This document shows, one piece after another, positions 55,258 to 64,000 of a stretch of 64,000 nucleotides of DNA (positions are counted from its first letter, which is position 1; each line of letters opens with the position of its first letter). The translations under genes and the position numbers were made by a program. The notes below the pieces were generated by a model, which was not told the DNA's origin, searched no databases, and worked only from the letters and a program-made list of their open reading frames with translations. This DNA is from Marinobacter salexigens (GTDB lineage Bacteria; Pseudomonadota; Gammaproteobacteria; Pseudomonadales; Oleiphilaceae): NCBI RefSeq assembly GCF_002806945.1, contig NZ_NIHC01000010.1, positions 1 to 64,000 of the forward strand, given 5' to 3'.

Positions 55258-56191
55258 AGAAGCCTGGATCGCTTTTGTCTGGACGCGTTTTGAAGCGCCG
55301 GTGCATCCAGAGATACTGATCTGGTGCGCGCCGGATTTCCCGTTCAAGAACCCGGTTGATTTCGGTAGCGTCCTGCAAGTCATCGTCGCTTGGAAACGGT
55401 TCCAGTGGTGGGTGAAAGTAAATGTCGTAGCCGGGCTTGTCTTCCCGTCGGAAGTGGCTGAAAGGAACCACTTTGCACTGGCTGCGCGCAGCAATGCGGG
55501 AGGTGGCCGTAATAGTGCCTGTTGGTATGCCAAAAAAAGGTGCGAAGACAATATCTTTGCGGCCATAGTCCTGGTCTGCGGCGTACCACACAGTCCGATT
55601 TTTTTTAAGGCTGCGGAACAGGCCTCGAAGATCCCGGGCGCCCAGAACGGTTCCATACCGGCGCTCTCTTGCGCGGGTCATAACGGCATTCATAAGAGGG
55701 TTGTTGTGATCCCTTTGCATTACATCTGCCTCAATATACTCTGTGACCAGGCTGCCGCCGAGGTCCAGAGTGCTGTAGTGTCCCCCCAGTAGCAACACCC
55801 CCTTGCCCTCAGCCAAGGCCTTGTCAAGGTGCTCCTTGCCGTGAACTTTGGTTATGCCTGTAAGTTTCGCAGGGTTTCGGAACCAGGCTATACCCAGCTC
55901 CATCAGGCCAATGCCGTTCGCAATAAAGGCGTTTCGAACAAGAGCACCCTGTTGCGCCTGAGTGAGCTCAGGGAAGCAAAGCCGTATATTCACTTCGGTG
56001 ATATGGCGTCGTTTGGCGGCAAGGCGCAAGGCCAGAAGCCCGATACACTTACCCAGCCACCACTGAAACCGGATGGGTAGTTGGGCTGTACACCACATTG
56101 CGGCTATGCCTGCCCAGGTTGGCCACCAGCGGGGATGGCGATAGGTTGAGTAGTCCGTGTTGCGCGGTTGCTTGCGATATTTCTTTTTCAC
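55244..56191 (-). CDS. LpxL/LpxM-family acyltransferase, second copy
   Basis: The 315-residue product has HITEVNIRLCFPELTQAQQG, the HX4D motif GGHYSTLDLGG (His138, Asp143), ADQDYGRKDIVFAPFFGIPT and APDQYLWMHRRFKTRPD. It is close in pattern to LpxL (lauroyl-Kdo2-lipid IVA acyltransferase). The start is GTG 56191 with AGGA upstream. It is the first gene of the operon acyltransferase-ELM1-GT4-GT4 and is divergent from waaA, which supplies the Kdo2-lipid IVA substrate. Confidence 0.9.
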   Translation of the reverse strand: MKKKYRKQPRNTDYSTYRHPRWWPTWAGIAAMWCTAQLPIRFQWWLGKCIGLLALRLAAKRRHITEVNIRLCFPELTQAQQGALVRNAFIANGIGLMELGIAWFRNPAKLTGITKVHGKEHLDKALAEGKGVLLLGGHYSTLDLGGSLVTEYIEADVMQRDHNNPLMNAVMTRARERRYGTVLGARDLRGLFRSLKKNRTVWYAADQDYGRKDIVFAPFFGIPTGTITATSRIAARSQCKVVPFSHFRREDKPGYDIYFHPPLEPFPSDDDLQDATEINRVLEREIRRAPDQYLWMHRRFKTRPDKSDPGFYGDK

Positions 56192-56313
56192 TTGAAATTT
56201 GTCCTGCGAGCTCAGTGGGTTGCTGGCCGGCCCATGTTGCCCGGCAGAACCAGCCAGAAGCAAACGATAAGGCTTTGCGATATGATACCGCACTGATTTT
56301 CAAGGGGTACTGT

Positions 56314-57567
56314 GTGCTTCAATTTATCTATTCACAGCTTATACGCTTGGCATTGCCGTTTATTCTTCTGCGACTGTGGTGGCAGGGCCGCCAGGCGCCT
56401 GAGCTACGCATCAACTGGCAGCAGCGTTTAGGCTTTGTGCCCCAAACCAGCGGTACGGTGATTTGGGTGCATGCTGTATCAGTAGGCGAAACAATTGCGG
56501 CTGCGCCTATGGTTCGGCGGTTACTCGCCCGTAATCCCGATATTACCATTCTGATGACGGCCATGACGGACACAGGGCTGGCACAGGCCATGAAGATGTT
56601 TGGCGACCAGGTTCAGTATGCGTACGCACCCTATGATACCCCCGGGGCGATTCGCCGTTTTCTGAACCGGGTCAATCCGAGAATTCTGGTTATTATGGAA
56701 ACGGAAATCTGGCCGAACATGATTCGCCAGAGCCGTTCCCGAGGGGTTCCTGTTTTCCTTATCAACGCCAGACTCTCCGAGCGCTCAGCACAGGGTTATG
56801 AGCGCATTAAGCGCCTCGCTGTGCCGATTATGCGCAGCATCAGTTGGGTGGCTGCCCAGGCTGAAAAGGATGCGGAGCGCTTTCGAAGAATCGGCGTCGC
56901 GGCGGCCAAGGTGGCTGTCACCGGCAGCGTAAAGTTTGATGTGGACATTCCTGATTCAGTGCGAGAGGCATCGCAGCAGCTAAAGAGCCGTCTTTCTTTG
57001 CGACCAGTGTGGATTGCTGGCAGCACACATGAAGGTGAAGATGCCCAGTTGCTGGCGGCACATAAGCAGCTTTTGCAGCACAAACCCGATGCATTATTGA
57101 TTATCGTGCCCCGCCACCCTGAGCGCTTTGAATCTGTAGCAGAGCTTATTGGTCGCCAGGGTTTCTCTTTGGCACGGCGTTCTTTAGGTGGCGAACCCTC
57201 GCAGGCGCAAGTATATCTGGGCGATACCATGGGAGAACTGATGATGCTCTATGGGGCCAGTGAGATTGCGTTTGTGGGCGGCTCGTTAATTGAGCGTGGT
57301 GGTCACAACCCATTGGAGCCGGCAGGCTGGGGGATCCCCGTTATATCAGGGCACAATGTATTTAATTTTGAAACCATCTATCAGAGGCTTTGCGATGATG
57401 GTGGGGTAACAATGGTCAACGATGGTGATGAGTTGTTTACTCACCTGCTTGCGCTATTCAGTAATGCAGATGAGCGCCAGGCCCGTGGTCAGCGCGCATT
57501 ATCGGTAGTTAATAACAACAAGGGGGCGCTGGACAGGGTGGTCGACGGAATTATCGCAAGGGTTTGA
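56314..57567 (+). CDS. waaA: 3-deoxy-D-manno-octulosonic acid transferase
   Basis: The 417-residue GT30 enzyme adds Kdo from CMP-Kdo to lipid IVA at the inner membrane. The start is GTG 56314 (LQFIYSQLIRLALPFILLRL, a membrane anchor), with AAGGGG six bases upstream. It has WVHAVSVGETIAA with the catalytic Glu, METEIWPN, GSTHEGED and VPRHPERF, and RGGHNPLEPAGWG. E. coli WaaA has 425 residues. It is divergent from the LpxL-like gene. A small hairpin without a T tract (GGAGCC/GGCTCC at 57583-57597) follows. Confidence 0.97.
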   Translation: MLQFIYSQLIRLALPFILLRLWWQGRQAPELRINWQQRLGFVPQTSGTVIWVHAVSVGETIAAAPMVRRLLARNPDITILMTAMTDTGLAQAMKMFGDQVQYAYAPYDTPGAIRRFLNRVNPRILVIMETEIWPNMIRQSRSRGVPVFLINARLSERSAQGYERIKRLAVPIMRSISWVAAQAEKDAERFRRIGVAAAKVAVTGSVKFDVDIPDSVREASQQLKSRLSLRPVWIAGSTHEGEDAQLLAAHKQLLQHKPDALLIIVPRHPERFESVAELIGRQGFSLARRSLGGEPSQAQVYLGDTMGELMMLYGASEIAFVGGSLIERGGHNPLEPAGWGIPVISGHNVFNFETIYQRLCDDGGVTMVNDGDELFTHLLALFSNADERQARGQRALSVVNNNKGALDRVVDGIIARV

Positions 57568-57641
57568 TTGATAGCAGGGCGAGGAGCCATTGGCTCCACA
57601 CCCCGCTGTCGATCGGTGTCTCGTGAGGCTTATCTCACGGC

Positions 57642-59003
57642 TTACTGGGTTGGGTCATCCAGGGTTTTCTTGTCGGTCGCCAATGCTTCAATGCCAGGTG
57701 CGCTTGCACTGAGCCACTCATTCAGTTCAATCAGATCTCTCGGGCTGAGTATGCCGGCGGCTTGCTTTAGCCGAAGGGTGTTCGTTACATAATCATAGCG
57801 GGCATTGGCGTAATCATTCAGCGCTACATAGTATGCGCGCTCTGCATCCAGCACCTCTACGATGTTTCGGGTGCCTACGTTATACCCCGCGCGGGTCGCA
57901 TCCAGAGCGCTGCGGCGGGAAATAATGGTTTGCTCCAGAGCAGATGCTGTTTCTACATTGTTGTTAACCGTCAAGTAAAAACTGCGGGTACTCACTCTTA
58001 CGTCGCGACGTGTCGTGTTCAGTTCTTCCTGGGCTACGGTAACCAGCGAGCGCTGTTGCCGAACGCTAGCTTGCGTTCCGCCACCCGTGTACAGGGGAAC
58101 GCTTAGTTCAAGGCCGATAACACCCTGGGTTCCTTCCTGCTGTGGAAGTTTGTTGCCATCAAGTTCAGATTTTCCGTAGGAGGCAATCAGGTCTAGCGTT
58201 GGCATGTGGCCGGATTTCGCAACGTTCAAATTAGCTTCGTTGGAATTCAGCACTGACATAGCAGCTTGGATCGCCCAGTTCTGTTCAAGAGCCGTCATTT
58301 CCCAAGCGGACGGATCCATAGGCTCTGGCTGGCCCAAGGGGAAGTTCTGGCGCAAGTTCTGCAGATCCTCGGAATATTCGCCTGTAAAGCGGGCAAGTTG
58401 CTCCCGCGCGATGTTTGTCTGGTTTTCTGCAGCAATCCGAAGGCTTCTGGCATCGTCGTAGCTGGCGCGAGCTTCATAAACTTCTGTAATCGCGATCAGG
58501 CCAACATCAAAGCGCTCTTGAGCCTGTTCGTATTGGCGCCGAATTGCAGCTTCACCCGCTCTGGCAGTTGTTACCGTATCTTGCGCCCGCAACACATTGA
58601 AATAGGCCGTGGCGACATCAAGGATCAGTTGTTGCTGCGCCAGGTTGTATTGAGCTTGCGCGGCTTCCGTCTGGAATTTACTGGAGTCATACCGAAACCA
58701 GTTGTCTGCACGGAACACCGGTTGGGTCAGGCGCACACCGTAGTTCAATGCTTTATAGCTGTCTCCCTGGCCGTTCTTGGGGTCGAAGTCCGTGTGATTT
58801 GCATTTGCGTAGGCACCAATTTGGGGCAGCAGAGCACTTTTGCTGATGTCGCTGCCAGCTTGCTGGGATTCGAATCTGGCCTGGGCTGCCGCGATGCCGG
58901 AGTCGTAAGAGAGTGCTTTCTCATAGGTCTCAATCAGATCTAGGGAAAGGGCGGGCTGGGCCGCCAAGAGGCCAATGAGTCCGGAAAGCAATCGTTTCTT
59001 CAT
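57642..59003 (-). CDS. tolC: TolC family outer membrane efflux protein
   Basis: The 453-residue product has a signal peptide (MKKRLLSGLIGLLAAQPALS) and a duplicated helical barrel structure. Strings such as NYGVRLTQPVFRADNWFRYD, YEQAQERFDVGLIAITEVYE and RAGYNVGTRNIVEVLDAERA are standard TolC repeats. As trimers, TolC proteins form the outer membrane exit duct of efflux pumps and type I secretion. AGGAG lies six bases before the ATG at 59003. It is divergent from thiC, often so in this lineage, and convergent with waaA. Confidence 0.95.
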   Translation of the reverse strand: MKKRLLSGLIGLLAAQPALSLDLIETYEKALSYDSGIAAAQARFESQQAGSDISKSALLPQIGAYANANHTDFDPKNGQGDSYKALNYGVRLTQPVFRADNWFRYDSSKFQTEAAQAQYNLAQQQLILDVATAYFNVLRAQDTVTTARAGEAAIRRQYEQAQERFDVGLIAITEVYEARASYDDARSLRIAAENQTNIAREQLARFTGEYSEDLQNLRQNFPLGQPEPMDPSAWEMTALEQNWAIQAAMSVLNSNEANLNVAKSGHMPTLDLIASYGKSELDGNKLPQQEGTQGVIGLELSVPLYTGGGTQASVRQQRSLVTVAQEELNTTRRDVRVSTRSFYLTVNNNVETASALEQTIISRRSALDATRAGYNVGTRNIVEVLDAERAYYVALNDYANARYDYVTNTLRLKQAAGILSPRDLIELNEWLSASAPGIEALATDKKTLDDPTQ

Positions 59004-59140
59004 TATTACTCCTGAGTACATGTGCGCGCTTACGCCCAAGTCGGGCGTTGAAAAAGGAATGCCGGATTGCCCACGATAACATGGAGGCAACATCAGTAAT
59101 GGCATGGCTAAATAAGTCGGCTGAAACAGTCCTGCCATTA

Positions 59141-59169
59141 TGGACAATAATTGCGCTCAGCTCTACACT
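59141..59169 (+). promoter_or_regulatory. sigma70-type promoter of thiC
   Basis: TGGACA (59141-59146) and TACACT (59164-59169) are separated by 17 bp. Transcription would start near 59176, at a 9-bp hairpin (59175-59183 / 59189-59197), about 40 nt upstream of the TPP aptamer. The remainder of the 59004-59213 stretch shows nothing else I can assign; the tolC promoter must lie in it. Confidence 0.65.
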
Positions 59170-59213
59170 TGCAAACAGCACTCACTTCGAGTGCTGTGCT
59201 TTACAGACTCGCG

Positions 59214-61308
<2,095 letters not shown>

Positions 61309-61320
61309 GTTCTTAGCCTG

Positions 61321-61353
61321 ATTAGCTGGCTGGGTGCGATCCCGCCAGCTAAT
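61321..61353 (+). terminator. Hairpin after thiC (possible terminator)
   Basis: A perfect 10-bp inverted repeat ATTAGCTGGC / GCCAGCTAAT (61321-61330 and 61344-61353) with a 13-nt loop lies 12 nt after the thiC stop. There is no T tract, so it may protect the 3' end or need Rho rather than act as an intrinsic terminator. Confidence 0.5.
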
Positions 61354-61393
61354 GACTGTCCGCGTATTACTGTGATTCACGGGGCAGATGTGG

Positions 61394-61482
61394 GGGAACG
61401 CTTCCCAAAACTGTGCGAAGCCATGGATGGCGTAGCCAAGCGTACATGGACGTATTCACAGCGTGTTTTGGGAAGCGTTCCC
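61394..61482. repeat. Palindromic intergenic repeat after thiC
   Basis: An 18-bp perfect inverted repeat GGGAACGCTTCCCAAAAC / GTTTTGGGAAGCGTTCCC (61394-61411 and 61465-61482) encloses 53 nt. Inside are further stems: TGTG/CACA (61412, 61457) and TGGC/GCCA around GTA near 61429-61439. Each arm is itself partly palindromic (GGGAACGCTTCCC). It encodes nothing plausible. I read it as a dispersed repeat of REP or MITE type, different from the one at 14039, but no second copy is in the window. Confidence 0.65.
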
Positions 61483-61569
61483 GCGCAGCTGTCTTGCACC
61501 CAAAGCAGGCTTGCAATAAACAACACCAAACGGCTATCGTGCAAAACCGATTTCATAACAGAGTGAAGC

Positions 61570-62184
61570 ATGACCAAGCCGTTCCAGTTCAAAGCCAGTG
61601 ATGTCAACGTCGAAAAGCGCGAAACCATCTTTCAAGGCTTCTTCCGCATGGACAAGCTGTGGCTGACCCACCCGCGCTTTGATGGCCGCCAAATGCCGCA
61701 GTTTACCCGCGAACTCTTCGTCCGCGGCGACGCCACCTGCGTACTCCCCTACGACCCCGAAAGGGACGAAGTTGTACTGCTGGAACAGTTCCGCCTCGGC
61801 GCACTGGGCCGCGAACAGTCCCCTTGGTTGCTGGAATTGGTCGCTGGCATGAACGAAGAAGGCGAAAACAGCGAAGAAGTTGCCCAAAGAGAAGCCGAAG
61901 AAGAAGCCGGGCTCAGCTTCAGCAAACTCGAAAAAATCTGCGACTACCTGGTTTCCCCTGGCGGCACTACAGAAATGGTTTACCTCTACTGCGGCAAAGT
62001 CAGCACAGAATCCGCCGGCGGCCTGTTTGGCCTGGAAGAGGAAAGCGAAGACATACAAGCCCACGTAGTCTCAGCAGACGAAGCCATCGCCATGATCAGT
62101 GACGGGCGCATCAACAACGCAGCGGCAATCATTGCTATCCAGTGGCTGCAGATCAACCGCGCCAGATTGCGGGCAGGGTGGTAG
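61570..62184 (+). CDS. nudF: ADP-ribose pyrophosphatase, Nudix family
   Basis: The 204-residue product has the Nudix box G-x5-E-x7-REAEEEAGL in GMNEEGENSEEVAQREAEEE, with all metal-binding acids intact. The upstream EQFRLGALGREQSPWLLELV and the downstream SPGGTTEMVYLYCGKV are typical of ADP-ribose pyrophosphatases (NudF/YqiE). It hydrolyses ADP-ribose to AMP and ribose 5-phosphate. The order nudF-DUF1249-cpdA downstream of tolC/thiC agrees with E. coli (tolC-nudF-yqiB-cpdA). Confidence 0.95.
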   Translation: MTKPFQFKASDVNVEKRETIFQGFFRMDKLWLTHPRFDGRQMPQFTRELFVRGDATCVLPYDPERDEVVLLEQFRLGALGREQSPWLLELVAGMNEEGENSEEVAQREAEEEAGLSFSKLEKICDYLVSPGGTTEMVYLYCGKVSTESAGGLFGLEEESEDIQAHVVSADEAIAMISDGRINNAAAIIAIQWLQINRARLRAGW

Positions 62185-62186
62185 CC

Positions 62187-62672
62187 ATGAATGAATGGAC
62201 CATGAAACCCAAGCGTTATGTGCCGGATCTGCGCCAGCTGGGAGCTTTGTGTGATGGTAACTACCAGCGCCTTCGCAGATTGCGCCAGCTCAGGGTGGAT
62301 GATAAGCCTGTGTGCGATATTGAGCTGCACCGGGAAAACGAATACCTGGGCCGCGTCCGCATTCGGGTGCTGCAAACTGCCCGCTATACAGAAACCCTAC
62401 TGCTTGAACAGATCCACAATAGTGGCCGCTGGCTGAATAACCCGCAGATGACCGTTCGGGTTTACCACGATGCCACCATGGCAGAGGTTATCAGCTGTTA
62501 TCGCGATACGCAGATAGCGCCCGTGAACGATTATCCTAACCGCTTTATGCACCATCCGGATGAGAAAGCTCAGGTTAATGGGTTTCTCGCCGACTGGCTG
62601 GAATACTGTCTGAGGTTCGGACACCTGCCACTTGAATATGGAGCCTGGATTTCCGGGCAGGGTGCCGACTAA
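62187..62672 (+). CDS. DUF1249 family protein (YqiB-like)
   Basis: The 161-residue product (KPKRYVPDLRQLGALCDGNY near the start; RVRVLQTARYTETLLLEQIH-like text as RIRVLQTARYTETLLLEQIH) matches YqiB of E. coli. It contains MTVRVYHDATMAEVISCYRD and ends FGHLPLEYGAWISGQ. The function is not established. ATG 62187 follows the nudF stop by two bases and uses the AGGGTGG sequence in the end of nudF. It lies between nudF and cpdA as in E. coli. Confidence 0.88.
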   Translation: MNEWTMKPKRYVPDLRQLGALCDGNYQRLRRLRQLRVDDKPVCDIELHRENEYLGRVRIRVLQTARYTETLLLEQIHNSGRWLNNPQMTVRVYHDATMAEVISCYRDTQIAPVNDYPNRFMHHPDEKAQVNGFLADWLEYCLRFGHLPLEYGAWISGQGAD

Positions 62673-62902
62673 GGTTGGACTTGCCTTGCTGGCAACAAGC
62701 CGAGCATTATGAAAGGCGGATTCAGTTGGCAAATCGCGCAATATTTTGCCCGTGTTGAGCCAGAATGTGACGCGGGTTCCAGTCGTAAGTGATAAATTCG
62801 TTAGCTTACAACGTACACTTGTCGTCAAACCACGGGAACCTGTGTAAAGCGGCAGCCTGTGAATCTGTTCCTTATTGATGGCAGCAAGCAGGCCAAAACA
62901 TC

Positions 62903-63709
62903 ATGACCTCAACGGAAACCGCCCGCACACTGCGGGTACTGCAGTTAACGGATCCGCACCTGATGGCCAGCGCCGATGGCGCGTTACTCGGTGTAAATAC
63001 CCGTGACAGCCTCGATGCAGTGATAGCCGAGGCACTCAAGTCCCACGGACAACCAGATCTGATCCTTGCCACCGGCGATCTAGCTCAGGATGGATCAGAA
63101 GAGGCTTATCGCACTCTCGGGGACCGCCTTGGTGCTTTTACCTGTGAGTCCGCCTGGATTGCCGGTAATCACGACCATGTTGCGCGTTTGACCGCCGTTG
63201 CTGAAGATTACAGCGCAAATCGCCGTCACCTGATGCTGGGCGGTTGGCAATTTGTGCTTCTGGACTCATCCGTACCTGGGGAGGTTCATGGGGAGCTTGC
63301 GAAATCCGAGCTGGATTTTTTGGCTGAAACGCTTGAGCGGCACCCGGATGTGCCCGCGCTCGTCACATTGCACCACCACCCCGTTGATATTGATACTGAA
63401 TGGATGGCAGAAATTGGTCTGAGAAACCGTGAAGCGTTCTGGCAGGTGATTGATCGGTTCCCGCAAGTGAAGATCGTTTTGTGGGGCCACGTTCACCAAA
63501 CCTTCGAGCAACAGAGAAAGGGTGTGAAGTTGCTGGCGACCCCTTCTACCTGCATTCAGTTTACCTCTGGCTCGCAAAACTTCTCTGTAGATGATCTGGC
63601 GCCCGGGTATCGCTGGTTCGAACTCCAGGCCTCCGGCAACTTCACAACGGAAGTTCACCGGGCCCGGAGTTTCGAGTTTGAGCTGGATCAGAACAGCAAC
63701 GGCTACTGA
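62903..63709 (+). CDS. cpdA: 3',5'-cyclic-AMP phosphodiesterase
   Basis: The 268-residue class III phosphodiesterase has the full metallophosphatase set: [26 protein letters not shown] and WGHVHQ. It hydrolyses cAMP to AMP in the cytoplasm and so dampens CRP signalling. The 230-bp gap before it holds no gene I recognise; the Shine-Dalgarno sequence is AGCAGGCC. Its last seven bases overlap the end of metE on the other strand. Confidence 0.95.
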   Translation: MTSTETARTLRVLQLTDPHLMASADGALLGVNTRDSLDAVIAEALKSHGQPDLILATGDLAQDGSEEAYRTLGDRLGAFTCESAWIAGNHDHVARLTAVAEDYSANRRHLMLGGWQFVLLDSSVPGEVHGELAKSELDFLAETLERHPDVPALVTLHHHPVDIDTEWMAEIGLRNREAFWQVIDRFPQVKIVLWGHVHQTFEQQRKGVKLLATPSTCIQFTSGSQNFSVDDLAPGYRWFELQASGNFTTEVHRARSFEFELDQNSNGY

Positions 63710-64000
63710 GCGGCTTCGGCAAGCTCAGGCTCCAGGTCTTCGCTTTCAGCAAATTGCGCTCTCAGCTCCTGGGCAGCCGCTACCATAGCTTCGAGAGCAG
63801 GTTTTACCTCTTCCCAGCGCCGGGTTTTCAGACCGCAGTCCGGGTTTACCCACAAACGCTCTGCCGGGATCCGCTCTGCGGCCTTGCTCATCAAGTCGGT
63901 TACTTGCGCCACTCGCGGAATGTTCGGGGAGTGGATGTCATACACCCCTGGGCCTATATCGTTGGGATACTCAAAACCCTTGAATGCATCCAGCAGCTCC
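63703..64000 (-). CDS. metE: Cobalamin-independent methionine synthase, C-terminal end (partial)
   Basis: About 98 codons before the stop are present; the gene continues beyond the window. [20 protein letters not shown] and [20 protein letters not shown] are the MetE C terminus, and the cysteine in NPDCGLKTR is a ligand of the catalytic zinc. MetE transfers a methyl group from 5-methyltetrahydropteroyl-triglutamate to homocysteine. It is convergent with cpdA and overlaps it by seven bases. Confidence 0.96.
   Translation of the reverse strand, partial: ELLDAFKGFEYPNDIGPGVYDIHSPNIPRVAQVTDLMSKAAERIPAERLWVNPDCGLKTRRWEEVKPALEAMVAAAQELRAQFAESEDLEPELAEAAQ

Noticed and set aside
57568..57792. A 74-codon plus-strand frame after waaA
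   Set aside because: It is mostly antisense to the tolC coding region, which has a clear protein match, and has no ribosome binding site.
61372..61566. A 64-codon plus-strand reading frame after thiC
   Set aside because: It runs through the palindromic repeat, has no ribosome binding site, no recognisable domain, and exists only because the repeat lacks stops.

Overview
The window is a chromosomal segment of a gammaproteobacterium, most likely Marinobacter or a close marine relative. The evidence is the canonical tuf/S10/spc/alpha ribosomal block, the uvrA-yajR-ssb and glnA-DUF4124-ntrBC neighbourhoods seen in pseudomonad-like gammaproteobacteria, a moderate GC content by eye, and short hairpin repeats of a type I associate with marine gammaproteobacteria. 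The genus is an inference. No tRNA, rRNA, CRISPR array, transposase or prophage gene was recognised.

Layout. (1) 1-13937: the 3' end of tuf, then the S10, spc and alpha operons (rpsJ to rplQ, with secY, rpmJ and rpoA), with strong sigma70-type promoters before rpsJ and rpsM and a near-perfect bidirectional hairpin after rplQ. (2) 13938-19209: uvrA on the minus strand, divergent from a YajR-like transporter, then ssb; a 93-bp hairpin repeat lies between rplQ and uvrA. (3) 19224-24467: the nitrogen control block (ntrC, ntrB, a DUF4124 gene, glnA), all on the minus strand. Both ntrB and glnA are preceded by sigma54 -24/-12 elements and paired NtrC sites. The adenylyltransferase glnE, which modifies GlnA, is at 33139-36042. 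(4) 24724-33060: typA, a proline iminopeptidase, dtd, a porin, a CYTH phosphatase, mgtE and a K+ channel. (5) 36131-57567: ilvE followed by a large lipopolysaccharide locus. (6) 57642-64000: tolC, thiC behind a TPP riboswitch, a Nudix hydrolase, a DUF1249 gene, cpdA and the 3' end of metE; a second hairpin repeat lies after thiC.

The LPS locus is the accessory part. It consists of tightly overlapping operons: heptosyltransferase-waaL-GT8-GT8 (minus); Kdo kinase-GT4-GT25-GT32 remnant-glycerophosphotransferase (plus); manC/algA-acyltransferase-WaaL/GT2 fusion (minus); and acyltransferase-ELM1-like-GT4-GT4 (minus), divergent from waaA. It also has a YrbL-like kinase-fold protein, an SGNH hydrolase with Cys at the nucleophile position, and a DUF6165 gene. 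Together they suggest a heavily phosphorylated and decorated LPS core. No wzx/wzy or ABC O-antigen exporter is visible, although two WaaL-type membrane proteins are present.

The best candidates for a closer look are the single-polypeptide WaaL-GT2 fusion, the degraded GT32 gene, the Cys-type SGNH protein beside YrbL, the two unrelated hairpin repeat elements, and the possible SD-sequestering structure behind the TPP riboswitch.
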